A DNA stretch of 64,000 nucleotides from an uncultured Campylobacter sp. (lineage in GTDB: Bacteria > Campylobacterota > Campylobacteria > Campylobacterales > Campylobacteraceae): contig NZ_CAMYFP010000002.1 in NCBI RefSeq assembly GCF_947255105.1, forward strand, positions 1 through 64,000, in the 5' to 3' direction. Every line of letters begins with the position of its first letter. Position 1 is the stretch's first letter. The notes under the pieces were generated by a model. The model made no database searches. It saw nothing but the letters and a program-made list of their open reading frames with translations, and had not been told where the DNA came from. Shown in pieces: positions 52,192 through 60,990 of this stretch. The position numbers were made by a program, and so were the translations under genes.

Positions 52192-54834
52192 ATGTTTAAT
52201 ATATTTAAAGCAATTTTTGGAACTAAAAACGACAGGATTGTTAAAAAATATGCAACTAAAGTTGCTAGTATCAATGCTTTAGAGCCAAAATATAAGAAGT
52301 TGAGTGATGATGAGCTAAAAGAGGCTTTTGCAACCATAAAAGATGAAGTAAAATCTGGCAAAAAAACTTTAGATGATGTGCTTTATGACGTCTTTGCAAT
52401 AGTTAGAGAGACAAGCGTTAGAGTGCTTGATATGAGACATTTTGATGTGCAGCTAATAGGCGGTATGGTACTTCACGATGGCAATATTGCAGAGATGAAG
52501 ACTGGCGAGGGAAAGACACTTGTTGCTTCACTGCCTGTAGTCCTAAACGCCATAACTGGTAAAGGGGTGCATGTTGTTACAGTAAATGACTATCTAGCCA
52601 AAAGAGATGCCAAACAGATGGGCGAAATTTATAGCTTTTTAGGACTTAGCACTGGAGTTATAGTTGGCGGAGAGTATGATGATGCCAAACGAAAAGCTGC
52701 CTATGACTGTGATGTTACATATGGAACAAACAATGAGTTTGGATTTGACTATCTTCGTGACAATATGAAATTTAGCATAGAAGATAAGGTCCAAAGAGAA
52801 CATAACTTTGTAATAGTCGATGAGGTTGATAGTATCTTGATAGATGAGGCAAGAACTCCTTTGATAATCTCAGGTCCGACCAATAGGACATTAGATGGCT
52901 ATGTTAAGGCAAATGAAGTTGCCAAAAAGCTCATCAAAGGCGAGCCTGCCAAAACCCCACAAGACAAAGCTACGGGCGATTTTACCATAGATGAAAAGAA
53001 CAAAACCGCTATGCTAACAGAAGCCGGTATTCAAAAGGCTGAAGAGCTCTTTGGCGTGGATAACCTCTATAGCCTTGATAATGCCATTCTTAGCCACTAT
53101 TTAGACCAAGCTTTGAAAGCAAACTATCTTTTTGTAAGAGATGTTGATTATGTTGTAAGAGATGGCGAGATAGTAATAGTTGATGAATTTACTGGACGAC
53201 TAAGCGAAGGAAGACGTTTTAGTGAGGGACTTCATCAAGCTTTAGAGGCAAAAGAGGGCGTTAGAATTCAAGAAGAGAGCCAAACTTTAGCCGATATTAC
53301 ATTCCAAAACTATTTTAGACTCTATGACAAACTTGCAGGCATGACTGGAACTGCTCAAACAGAGGCAACAGAGTTTTCTCAAATTTATAACCTTGAAGTT
53401 ATCTCTATTCCGACAAATGTCCCTGTTGTAAGAGCGGATAAAAACGATCTTATCTATAAAAGCGAAAGAGAGAAATACAATGCCGTTATAGAGGAGATAA
53501 AAAGAGTTCATGCTATTGGTCAGCCAGTGCTCGTTGGAACGGCCTCTATAGAAAAAAGTGAGATGTTGCACAAGCTTCTTACAGAGGCCAAAATTCCCCA
53601 CTCTGTGCTAAATGCTAAAAACCACGAAAAAGAGGCACAGATCATCGCAGGAGCCGGTGCAAAGGGCGCTGTTACAGTAGCTACAAATATGGCTGGACGT
53701 GGAGTTGATATCAAGATAGATGATGAGGTGCGAAAACTTGGCGGACTTTATATCATAGGCACTGAAAGACACGAAAGTAGGCGTATTGACAACCAATTAA
53801 GAGGAAGATCTGGCAGACAGGGCGATCCTGGAGTTAGTAGATTTTATCTAAGTTTGGAAGATGCTTTGCTTAGGATTTTTGGAAGTGATAGGATAGTTTC
53901 TATCATGGAGAGACTTGGCATAAAAGAGGGCGAGAGTATCGAGTCCAAAATGGTTACAAGATCTGTTGAAAATGCTCAAAAAAAGGTTGAGAGCCTACAT
54001 TTTGAGTCAAGAAAATATATCCTTGAGTATGATGATGTTGCAAATGAGCAGAGAAAGACAATTTATCGATATAGAAATGAGCTTTTAGATCCTAAATTTG
54101 ATCTTAGTGAAAAGATAGATCAAAATAGACTCGACTATATAAAAACTACTTTATCTAGCATTGATATAGATGATGATGGTTTAAAAGAGGAGTTTGACTA
54201 TAAGGCTATCATAAAGGCTTTTGAGACTGATTTGGGCGAAACACTTAACATAGATGAGTTAAAAAATATAAAAGATTACAATGAACTTGTCTTAAATATC
54301 GCAAAGACTCTAAAACAAAGATATGATGAGAAGATGTCTATTTTAGATGGCGAGCAGAGAAAAAATGTAGAAAAGATGCTCTATTTGCAAGTAGTTGATA
54401 AGGACTGGAGAGAACATCTCTATCAGATGGATATCCTAAAAACAGGTATCGGACTTAGAGGCTACAACCAAAAAGATCCATTAGTTGAGTATAAAAAAGA
54501 GAGTTACAATCTCTTTATGGAACTGGTAAATAGGCTCAAATGCGACAGCATAAGAACAATATATGCTATAAGATTTAAGACAAAAGAGGAGATTGAGGCA
54601 GAAGAGAGAGCCTATCAAGAGAGAGTTGCACTTCTTAAAGAGGAGCAAAAACGTCAAGAGATGGCTGCCAAAGAGAAGATAAGTGGCGGCGATGAGAGCG
54701 TTACAAAGCCTATAAGAGTTGAGAAAAAGATTGGTAGAAATGAACCTTGCCCTTGCGGAAGTGGCAAAAAATACAAAGAGTGTCACGGTAAAAGTGGCCC
54801 AAGAAAGGGCGTTTTTGCTAAGGAAAATGTTTGA
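52192..54834 (+). CDS. secA: Preprotein translocase ATPase SecA
   Basis: The motor of Sec-dependent protein export. It has Walker A in KTGEGKTLVASLP, DEVDSILIDEAR, the preprotein crosslinking region, TNMAGRGVDIK, ERHESRRIDNQLRGRSGRQGDPG and the C-terminal zinc motif CPCGSGKKYKECHG that binds SecB/lipids. At 880 residues it is complete. It overlaps the LolC/E-like gene by 4 bases (TTGA), an unusual partner for secA. Confidence 0.97.
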   Translation: MFNIFKAIFGTKNDRIVKKYATKVASINALEPKYKKLSDDELKEAFATIKDEVKSGKKTLDDVLYDVFAIVRETSVRVLDMRHFDVQLIGGMVLHDGNIAEMKTGEGKTLVASLPVVLNAITGKGVHVVTVNDYLAKRDAKQMGEIYSFLGLSTGVIVGGEYDDAKRKAAYDCDVTYGTNNEFGFDYLRDNMKFSIEDKVQREHNFVIVDEVDSILIDEARTPLIISGPTNRTLDGYVKANEVAKKLIKGEPAKTPQDKATGDFTIDEKNKTAMLTEAGIQKAEELFGVDNLYSLDNAILSHYLDQALKANYLFVRDVDYVVRDGEIVIVDEFTGRLSEGRRFSEGLHQALEAKEGVRIQEESQTLADITFQNYFRLYDKLAGMTGTAQTEATEFSQIYNLEVISIPTNVPVVRADKNDLIYKSEREKYNAVIEEIKRVHAIGQPVLVGTASIEKSEMLHKLLTEAKIPHSVLNAKNHEKEAQIIAGAGAKGAVTVATNMAGRGVDIKIDDEVRKLGGLYIIGTERHESRRIDNQLRGRSGRQGDPGVSRFYLSLEDALLRIFGSDRIVSIMERLGIKEGESIESKMVTRSVENAQKKVESLHFESRKYILEYDDVANEQRKTIYRYRNELLDPKFDLSEKIDQNRLDYIKTTLSSIDIDDDGLKEEFDYKAIIKAFETDLGETLNIDELKNIKDYNELVLNIAKTLKQRYDEKMSILDGEQRKNVEKMLYLQVVDKDWREHLYQMDILKTGIGLRGYNQKDPLVEYKKESYNLFMELVNRLKCDSIRTIYAIRFKTKEEIEAEERAYQERVALLKEEQKRQEMAAKEKISGGDESVTKPIRVEKKIGRNEPCPCGSGKKYKECHGKSGPRKGVFAKENV

Positions 54835-56021
54835 TTAGATATCTTTTGTTTAAATATTTGCGCTTCGATAAAACTCAGCCATTTATTACACTTTGTGCCA
54901 TTTTGGCGTTTTTAGGTGTTGGAGTTGGGCTAACTGTCTTGATAGTGGCGATGGCTATTATGAATGGCTTTGACAAAGAGTTTGAGCACAAACTTTTTAC
55001 TATGAACTATCCTTTGACCATCTATAGTGTTTATAAAGGTGGGCTAAATGACGATTTTTTACTAAAGGCAAGAGAGAAATTTACCACTTTGAAATTTAGC
55101 CCCTATATTAGCTCGCAAGCCATCTCAAGAAGTGGCAGCCATTTGGAGGGCGGACTTGTTTTTGGTGTCAATATAAAAGATGAGATAGAGATAAATAGCG
55201 TCGTAAAAGATGGTATAGAGAGGGCAAATTTAGACAACTTTGGCATTTTGATAGGCAAAGGTTTGATGGATGAGTTTTTGCTTGGTAATGGCGATAAACT
55301 AACACTCATCTTTACAAGCGCCGATCCAAGTGGTTTTTCGCTTATTCCAAAGATGAAGAGATTTGATGTAAGGGCTAGTTTTTCTTCTGGACTTATTGCT
55401 TATGATAAGAGCTATCTTTATGTTGATATAAAAGATCTCGCAAAGGTTCTTGGATATAAGGAAGGTTTTTATGATGGGCTGCATGTTTATTCTTCTAAGC
55501 CATTTGATGATATTACAAAGATAAGAGAGTTTTTGCCAGATAATTTAAAAGTAGTTGGTTGGTGGGAGCAAAATGGCAATTTTTTTGAAGCTTTGGCACT
55601 TGAAAAAAGGGCGCTTTTTATAGTTTTGATGTTGATAATATTGGTTGCAAGCCTAAATATAATTAGCTCGCTTTTGATGAATATTATGAACAGACGACAA
55701 GAGATTGCACTTCTTCTTTCGCTTGGCGCATCTAAAAAAGAGATAAAAAAGGTCTTTTTCGCACTTGGTTCCATCATAGGAGGTGGCGGTATTGTCTTTG
55801 GACTGATTTTGGGACTTTTGGCTGTTTTTCTTCTTGGAAGTTTTGATATCATCGATCTTCCAGCCGATGTCTATGGCAGCTCAAGACTTCCATTGGAGCT
55901 TTCACTAAAAGATCTCTTTATGATAGTTTTTGGAGCTATTGTTATAGTCTTTATCTCGTCCTATTATCCAGCATATAAAGCAACAAAAATAGATGTGCTT
56001 GACACTTTAAGAAATGAATAG
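54831..56021 (+). CDS. LolC/LolE-family ABC permease for lipoprotein release
   Basis: An inner-membrane FtsX-type permease likely to extract outer-membrane lipoproteins and hand them to LolA. There is an N-terminal helix (about 15-40, FITLCAILAFLGVGVGLTVL), a periplasmic domain (about 45-260) and three C-terminal helices with SLNIISSLLMNIMNRRQEIALLLSLGAS. The length of 396 fits LolC/LolE. The start is TTG with AAGGA six bases upstream. Only one permease and no LolD ATPase are present here; some bacteria use a single LolF-type permease with LolD elsewhere. lolA is close by and divergent. Confidence 0.82.
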   Translation: MIRYLLFKYLRFDKTQPFITLCAILAFLGVGVGLTVLIVAMAIMNGFDKEFEHKLFTMNYPLTIYSVYKGGLNDDFLLKAREKFTTLKFSPYISSQAISRSGSHLEGGLVFGVNIKDEIEINSVVKDGIERANLDNFGILIGKGLMDEFLLGNGDKLTLIFTSADPSGFSLIPKMKRFDVRASFSSGLIAYDKSYLYVDIKDLAKVLGYKEGFYDGLHVYSSKPFDDITKIREFLPDNLKVVGWWEQNGNFFEALALEKRALFIVLMLIILVASLNIISSLLMNIMNRRQEIALLLSLGASKKEIKKVFFALGSIIGGGGIVFGLILGLLAVFLLGSFDIIDLPADVYGSSRLPLELSLKDLFMIVFGAIVIVFISSYYPAYKATKIDVLDTLRNE

Positions 56022-56030
56022 CTTTGAAAT

Positions 56031-56666
56031 TTAACTCTCATTAAGCCAAATTTCTCTATTTTTTATCTTTATAATACCCTCTTTTTCCATGAGATAAAAC
56101 TCTCTTGAAAGTGCAGATCTATTGCAAGATAGGTATTTTGCTAGGTCTTCTTGATTGAAAATGGGTTTTATCAAATTTGAACCAGTTTTCTCCCTTTCGC
56201 TGTTTAAAAAGAGTAAAATCCTATCTCTAAGATGTGTTTTCGAGTAGATATTTAGCTTAAATGAGAGATGACTCATAAATTTATTTAGATCTTTTATTAG
56301 GTTTTGCATAAAGATAGTTTTGTGTTGGCAGTTTCTTTTATTGTCATCAAAAATTGTCCCAATATCCATAGAGATCAAAGTAGATTTTCTCTTTGTCCTT
56401 AAAAACCGCTTATCACTTTTGCCAAAGTCATAGACCAAACTATCCCCAGCCATAAGTCTATCGTCAATTATCTCCCTTTTTTCCAAAGAGATGATATCAA
56501 CAACGCCATCTTTTAGAAGCAGTGCCTTAAAGTCTTGGCTTAGATCATACAAATAGATATTTTTATCAAAAGTAAAAACTCTATACTCTATGCAATTTAG
56601 GATTTTTTTGATCTCATTTTCATCAATTCCAGCAAACAGAGAGGAATTTTTAAAAAATTCTATCAT
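56031..56666 (-). CDS. Crp/Fnr-family transcriptional regulator
   Basis: A 211-residue regulator with an N-terminal cyclic-nucleotide-binding-like beta-roll (about 5-110), a dimerisation helix (about 115-140) and a C-terminal winged helix-turn-helix (about 171-205) with FNQEDLAKYLSCNRSALSREFYLMEKEG. The cysteines are at 25, 113 and 181; the four-cysteine N-terminal cluster motif of classical FNR is absent, so iron-sulfur oxygen sensing is unlikely. It may sense through haem or another ligand, as NssR-type regulators of Campylobacter and Wolinella are thought to. It is divergent from the methyltransferase operon and probably controls it. Confidence 0.85.
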   Translation of the reverse strand: MIEFFKNSSLFAGIDENEIKKILNCIEYRVFTFDKNIYLYDLSQDFKALLLKDGVVDIISLEKREIIDDRLMAGDSLVYDFGKSDKRFLRTKRKSTLISMDIGTIFDDNKRNCQHKTIFMQNLIKDLNKFMSHLSFKLNIYSKTHLRDRILLFLNSEREKTGSNLIKPIFNQEDLAKYLSCNRSALSREFYLMEKEGIIKIKNREIWLNES

Positions 56667-56679
56667 CTTTTAACCTTTT

Positions 56680-56693
56680 GTTGCTGTAGCAAC
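56680..56693. promoter_or_regulatory. Palindromic operator candidate for the Crp/Fnr-type regulator
   Basis: GTTGCT and AGCAAC form a perfect inverted repeat with a 2-base spacer (GT), in the 84-base region between the regulator and the methyltransferase gene. Its centre (56686.5) is exactly 41.5 bases upstream of the transcription start predicted from TATAAT at 56716-56721, the activating position for Crp/Fnr proteins. It differs from the classical FNR and CRP consensus half-sites, so the regulator-operator pairing is inference. Confidence 0.55.
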
Positions 56694-56715
56694 TAATAAT
56701 TGTTATCAAATTTAT

Positions 56716-56721
56716 TATAAT
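56716..56721 (+). promoter_or_regulatory. -10 element of the methyltransferase-to-NnrS operon
   Basis: A perfect TATAAT 30 bases upstream of the ATG at 56751, with transcription predicted to start near 56728. AAAGGA lies before the ATG as ribosome binding site. No convincing -35 box is present, consistent with an activator-dependent promoter. Confidence 0.6.
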
Positions 56722-56750
56722 TATACCAAATTTAATTTGAAAGGATAGAT

Positions 56751-57494
56751 ATGAGCAGTAGAATTTTGGGTCATACTTTTATGAAAAATTTAGGCAGAAC
56801 CAAACTTAGACCAGGTGGTGGAGTTACTACAAAGTGGCTTTTAAATGAGGCAAACATTCAGCCAAGCAGCAAAATTTTAGAAGTAGGCTGCAACCACGCA
56901 GACAATATAATTGGCATATATAATGAGTATAAGTGCGATGTAAAGGCCATAGATTTGGATGATGAAGCGTTGCAGGAGTGCAGACAAAACTTAAATTTAT
57001 TAGGCTTTGAAAAGGAGATTGAAGTTTTTAATATGGACGCTAAAGATCTAAAATTTCCAGATGCGACTTTTGATATCGTCATCAATGAAGCAATGCTTAC
57101 TATGTTAAATCCAAACGACAAAAAAAGAGCTGTTTTAGAATATCACAGAGTTTTAAAGCAAGACGGACTTTTACTAACTCACGACATCGCAATAGTAGAT
57201 AGCTCTATAAAAAAAGAGCTCTCACAATCTGTCAATATGAACACCTATCCACTTACAAAAGAGGATTGGTTTTCGTTGTTTGAATCAAATGGTTTTAAGG
57301 TGCAAAGTTTTAAAATGGGTAGGTTTCTTTTACTAGATAAAGAGACAATTATCAAAGATGAGGGCGCCATAAATGCTGCTAAGTTTTATAAAAATGCACA
57401 AAAAGAGGAGAACAAAGAGCAATTTGCTAAAATGCTAAAAGCCACAAGCAACAAAAGCATAAACTACATAGCAATTGTTTCAAAAAAAATATAA
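56751..57494 (+). CDS. Class I SAM-dependent methyltransferase
   Basis: A soluble Rossmann-fold methyltransferase of 247 residues. Motif I is ILEVGCNHADNI (about 43-54) and motif II contains VKAIDLDDEAL. Motif post-II contains FNMDAKDLKFPDATFDIVINEAML, the usual place for adenine contact, followed by an HRVLKQDGLLLTHD strand. An N-terminal segment (1-40) carries LRPGGGVTTKWLL. The substrate is a small molecule or unknown; the family includes ubiquinone/sarcosine-type enzymes. It heads the operon and is separated from the cupin gene by 3 bases. Confidence 0.85.
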   Translation: MSSRILGHTFMKNLGRTKLRPGGGVTTKWLLNEANIQPSSKILEVGCNHADNIIGIYNEYKCDVKAIDLDDEALQECRQNLNLLGFEKEIEVFNMDAKDLKFPDATFDIVINEAMLTMLNPNDKKRAVLEYHRVLKQDGLLLTHDIAIVDSSIKKELSQSVNMNTYPLTKEDWFSLFESNGFKVQSFKMGRFLLLDKETIIKDEGAINAAKFYKNAQKEENKEQFAKMLKATSNKSINYIAIVSKKI

Positions 57495-57497
57495 AAT

Positions 57498-58136
57498 ATG
57501 AGAAATTTAGTTATTGGCAAAAAGTTTTGCCTAACAAAAGAGCTGCCTCATGTAAGGCACCAAACTATCTCTAAAAGGCTTAGCTCCAAATTTGACATCT
57601 CTCTTTTTTATATGGATGAAAAGACAGATATTAGCACAGAGCTTTATTGTGAGTATAAATTTTATCTCATCTTAAAGGGCGAGGTTTTGATAGCAAAAAA
57701 GCGCCTTAAAGTTGGCGATAGTTTGGTCTGTCTTCCTATGGAGCCATTTTGTATAGAGGCTATTAAAGAGACTATTTTTTTAGAAATTACAATAAATTTA
57801 ACGGAGGAAAAGATGAAAAACTTAGAAAAAGGTAGAGTCATTGAACTTAAAAATATGATTGATTATGTAGATGGTGCCATCTCAAATTTGGATATTGCTA
57901 GCACAAAAAATATGAAAATGATGCTTATGGCTTTTGACGCCAATGAGGGACTAAAGCCTCACTCTGCGCCAGGAGATGCATTGGTTGTGCCTTTGGAGGG
58001 TAGAGCCAAAGTTATGGTTGGGGATGAGGAGTTTGAGATAGGAGAGCAAGAGCAAATTGTGTTTCCTAAAAACATCAAGCACAATGTAACAGCCATAACG
58101 AAATTTAAGATGATGTTAGTTTTGGTTATAGACTAA
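57498..58136 (+). CDS. Double-cupin domain protein
   Basis: A 212-residue protein made of two cupin-like halves. The N-terminal half (1-104) has the beta-barrel pattern YKFYLILKGEVLIAKKRLKVGDSLVCL but no metal-binding histidines. The C-terminal half (106-212) has PHSAPGDALVVPLEG, AKVMVGDEEFEIGEQ and FPKNIKHN with only partial metal ligands (His before S-A-P-G-D, and His in KHN). The full-length start has no Shine-Dalgarno sequence, while a perfect GGAGG (57803-57807) sits five bases before an in-frame ATG at 57813 that opens the second half. Two products are therefore likely. Function is unknown. Confidence 0.8.
   Translation: MRNLVIGKKFCLTKELPHVRHQTISKRLSSKFDISLFYMDEKTDISTELYCEYKFYLILKGEVLIAKKRLKVGDSLVCLPMEPFCIEAIKETIFLEITINLTEEKMKNLEKGRVIELKNMIDYVDGAISNLDIASTKNMKMMLMAFDANEGLKPHSAPGDALVVPLEGRAKVMVGDEEFEIGEQEQIVFPKNIKHNVTAITKFKMMLVLVID
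57803..57807 (+). promoter_or_regulatory. Internal ribosome binding site before the second cupin domain
   Basis: GGAGG five bases before ATG 57813, in frame with the larger cupin gene. It predicts a separate 107-residue product (57813-58136) consisting of the second cupin half alone. Confidence 0.55.
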
Positions 58137-58139
58137 ATT

Positions 58140-60017
58140 ATGAGTTTAACTATGAAAAGAGCAGTTTTACTATCACTAACGCTTAGTTCTATTTTGATGG
58201 CTGAGAATTTAGCCAGCACAACTCAAGTTGGCCCGTTAAAGAGCTTTGCACCGCCAAAGCCCATAGCGCCAAATATAGCGCAAGGTTATATGGTGGAAAA
58301 TCAATTTGATCGTCCAAATCGCCAAGACTATTTTTCCACTTCAAGTTTGGTTTATAGAAATTTAGATAAGTTTCATATAAGTTCGGGAGTTTATGGAAAA
58401 AGTTTTTACAATTCAGCGCTTTTTAAATACCGCGGTGGCAACTTCTATACAAATCTAAACATCAACCATACAAAGGCAAATAGCTACAAAGATGGCGGCG
58501 GCAACAGAGTTTGGTTTGGATATGAGAGATTTAATCAAGCTGTTGTTTTGGGCTATCTACCAAATGAGTTTTTGGAGCATAGGTTGGTTTTTATACATGA
58601 TAATATTGATGATGACAAACAGCCGCACAACCCAGCAGACGCCATCAAAACAGAAAGATATATCACCAAATTTAAGACAAGAGTTGGCGAGCAGGATTTA
58701 AGCAATACAGTGCTTTTTGACTTAAGCCATATTCACCTAAAAAGAGAGTCCAACAACTTTTCTTTAAGAAAGGCAGCTAAAAATAAAGTTTTTGTTGATG
58801 TAGGACGCGATATTTATGAATTTTTACTTAGCTATGAGAGAGATTTAGATAGTTTTCACAACAGCTTTGGAGGCAGCTTTGCCTATGATGATCACATCGC
58901 AAAAAGATATCTAAAGGCACCAAATAGGGATATTTTAAATGGATATCGCTTTCCAGATATTGTGCAAAAAACATATAAAATTTACAACTCTACAAGCTAT
59001 GAGCCAAGCCAAAATCATAAGTTTTCTTTAGGTTTTGAATATATCCACAACGACGCTAAGGCGAAGAAATTTGACGCAATGATACCAAATCCCAGAGTTA
59101 GTGGCACTTTTTTTCCAAGCCCAAAGGCTTTATGGAGACAAACTTATGGAGTTGATTTTGATGGTAGCATAAAACAAAATCTCTTTAACGTGAAATTTAA
59201 ATATGATTTTAGGCCTTTGAATTTGGAAAGCTATAGTGTTGAGTTAGCTAGGATTTCAAGACTTCCTAGCAATCCAGAGAGATTTTCAGCGCTTTTTGCT
59301 CCAGCAATACCACAAAACTCCAAGATTAGCAATCCGCACTTAGAGCCTGAGATTCACAACTTCATCAAATTTAGCTTCGATGTCAAAAGTAAATTTTACA
59401 AAAGTTATTTAGACTCATTAAATAGAGTTGGACTAAACTTTGGCGGATACGTTATGGCAGACAAGGTAAAGGACTTGATTATTTTTGATAGAGCAAGAGG
59501 TCAGAGCGGAGTTGTTGCCAAAAATGGCGGAATAGTTACTAGAAATGTTGATGCGACCATATATAGCACAAACTTATATACAAAGTTAAATTTCACTCCA
59601 AATTTTGCCACTTCACTAAATCTTTCCTACAAATATGGACAAAACGACGATGACAAAAGAGCGCTCTATCAAATCCGCCCATTTGAAGCGCTTTTAAATT
59701 TGGATTATATGGATTATGCCACTTTTGGTAGCTATAATATAGGCTCTGCCATTAGATATGTTACAAAGCAAAATAGAGGCGATTTTGATAAAAAAACAGG
59801 GCTTGGGATTGATAACAAAAATAGTGATTTTACCACTCTTGATCTCTACGCCGGAGTTAATGTCAGAGATAAATTTGGCCTTAGGTTGGGTGTGAATAAT
59901 ATTTTTGATAGAGAGTATGCTGAGTTTATTACAGGTGAGCATGTTGAGGCTTTGGATAGTGCGACTATAAATGCTCCAGGGAGAGTCTTTTATATGAGTT
60001 TTCACGCAAGTTTTTAA
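58140..60017 (+). CDS. TonB-dependent-receptor-like outer-membrane barrel, OprC/NosA-like, apparently plugless
   Basis: An outer-membrane beta-barrel protein. A signal peptide (about 1-24, ending LMAENLA) is followed by only about 50 residues before barrel-type strands begin, so the usual ~130-residue plug with TonB box and IRG-type motif is missing. The YKDGGGNRV-x-FGYERFNQAVVLGY segment (117-139) resembles the copper receptors OprC and NosA as I remember them, and the C-terminus has GVNNIFDREY and ends in Phe, the outer-membrane assembly signal. Tyr- and Asn-rich strands alternate to residue 625. It lies 4 bases behind the cupin gene. The copper link is inference. Confidence 0.72.
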   Translation: MSLTMKRAVLLSLTLSSILMAENLASTTQVGPLKSFAPPKPIAPNIAQGYMVENQFDRPNRQDYFSTSSLVYRNLDKFHISSGVYGKSFYNSALFKYRGGNFYTNLNINHTKANSYKDGGGNRVWFGYERFNQAVVLGYLPNEFLEHRLVFIHDNIDDDKQPHNPADAIKTERYITKFKTRVGEQDLSNTVLFDLSHIHLKRESNNFSLRKAAKNKVFVDVGRDIYEFLLSYERDLDSFHNSFGGSFAYDDHIAKRYLKAPNRDILNGYRFPDIVQKTYKIYNSTSYEPSQNHKFSLGFEYIHNDAKAKKFDAMIPNPRVSGTFFPSPKALWRQTYGVDFDGSIKQNLFNVKFKYDFRPLNLESYSVELARISRLPSNPERFSALFAPAIPQNSKISNPHLEPEIHNFIKFSFDVKSKFYKSYLDSLNRVGLNFGGYVMADKVKDLIIFDRARGQSGVVAKNGGIVTRNVDATIYSTNLYTKLNFTPNFATSLNLSYKYGQNDDDKRALYQIRPFEALLNLDYMDYATFGSYNIGSAIRYVTKQNRGDFDKKTGLGIDNKNSDFTTLDLYAGVNVRDKFGLRLGVNNIFDREYAEFITGEHVEALDSATINAPGRVFYMSFHASF

Positions 60018-60027
60018 AGGATATTTT

Positions 60028-60990
60028 ATGAAAAGAAGAGAGTTTTTGACCACTAGTTCGGCTTTGATGGCAACTATGTTTGCACCAAATTTATTTGCCA
60101 AAGAGAATTTTACTATTTATGGTGCACCTGCACTTCCAAGCATAGTAATAGCGGTTGCACTTTTGCAAGGCAAGATAAATAGGGAAGTTAGCACAAGCTT
60201 AGAAATTTGGAAAAACCCAGATCAGCTTAGAGCAGGCGTTGCAAGCGGTAAATTTAAAGTGATGATGAGCCCTTCAAATGTAGCTGTAAATTTAAGAAAT
60301 CAAGGGCAAAATATCGCGATGTTTAACAACCTAACAAATGGCATAAATAGGCTTATGGTAAAGGACAAGAGTATAAAAGCTCCAGAGGATCTAATTGGCA
60401 AAAAGCTCATAATGCCCTTTAAAAACGATATGCCAGATATTGTCTTTAGGGCGCTTTTTAGAAAGCTAAATATTGATATCTCCAAGATAGATATCTCCTA
60501 TGCAGCGACGCCACCAGAGGCTGTTACGCACTTTTTGACAAAAGATTATGATGCGACTTTTTTGCCAGAACCAATGGCAAGTGTAACTATTCTTAGAGGC
60601 AAACAAAGAGGTCTTTCCATCTACAAAGCATTTGATTTTTTGGATTTTTGGGTTGAAGCCTTTAAGACAAAGCCGCTAATTCCGCAAGCAGGCATTATTG
60701 TAGATGTGGATTATTATGATAAAAACAGAGCTCTGTTTGATATCTTGCAAAGCGATTTGGAAGATGCGCTAAAGTGGATTATGAATAACAAACAAAGCGC
60801 TGCAAACATTGGCTCAAGTTACCTACCAGCGCCTGTTCCAGCGATTGCTCAAAGCTTAGAAAGTCCAAATTTAAGTGTAACTAGAGCAAGAGATATCAAA
60901 GACGAGGCGATGAAATTTTTTGAAATCATTATGGAGTTCAATCCAAAGCTAATCGGCTCAAAACTGCCAGATAAGAGCTTTTTTATATGA
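60028..60990 (+). CDS. ABC transporter solute-binding protein, Tat-exported, nitrate/sulfonate/thiamine-precursor family
   Basis: A periplasmic type II binding protein of 320 residues. The N-terminus KRREFLTTSSALM is a twin-arginine signal (Arg3-Arg4), followed by a hydrophobic segment and cleavage near LFA. The binding domain contains FKVMMSPSNVAVNL, LIGKKLIMPFKNDMPDIVFRALFRKL and a YAATPPEAV-type hinge, characteristic of SsuA/TauA/NMT1-like proteins. The ligand is not predictable. Tat export suggests it may be folded with a cofactor in the cytoplasm. It overlaps the permease start by 4 bases. Confidence 0.82.
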   Translation: MKRREFLTTSSALMATMFAPNLFAKENFTIYGAPALPSIVIAVALLQGKINREVSTSLEIWKNPDQLRAGVASGKFKVMMSPSNVAVNLRNQGQNIAMFNNLTNGINRLMVKDKSIKAPEDLIGKKLIMPFKNDMPDIVFRALFRKLNIDISKIDISYAATPPEAVTHFLTKDYDATFLPEPMASVTILRGKQRGLSIYKAFDFLDFWVEAFKTKPLIPQAGIIVDVDYYDKNRALFDILQSDLEDALKWIMNNKQSAANIGSSYLPAPVPAIAQSLESPNLSVTRARDIKDEAMKFFEIIMEFNPKLIGSKLPDKSFFI

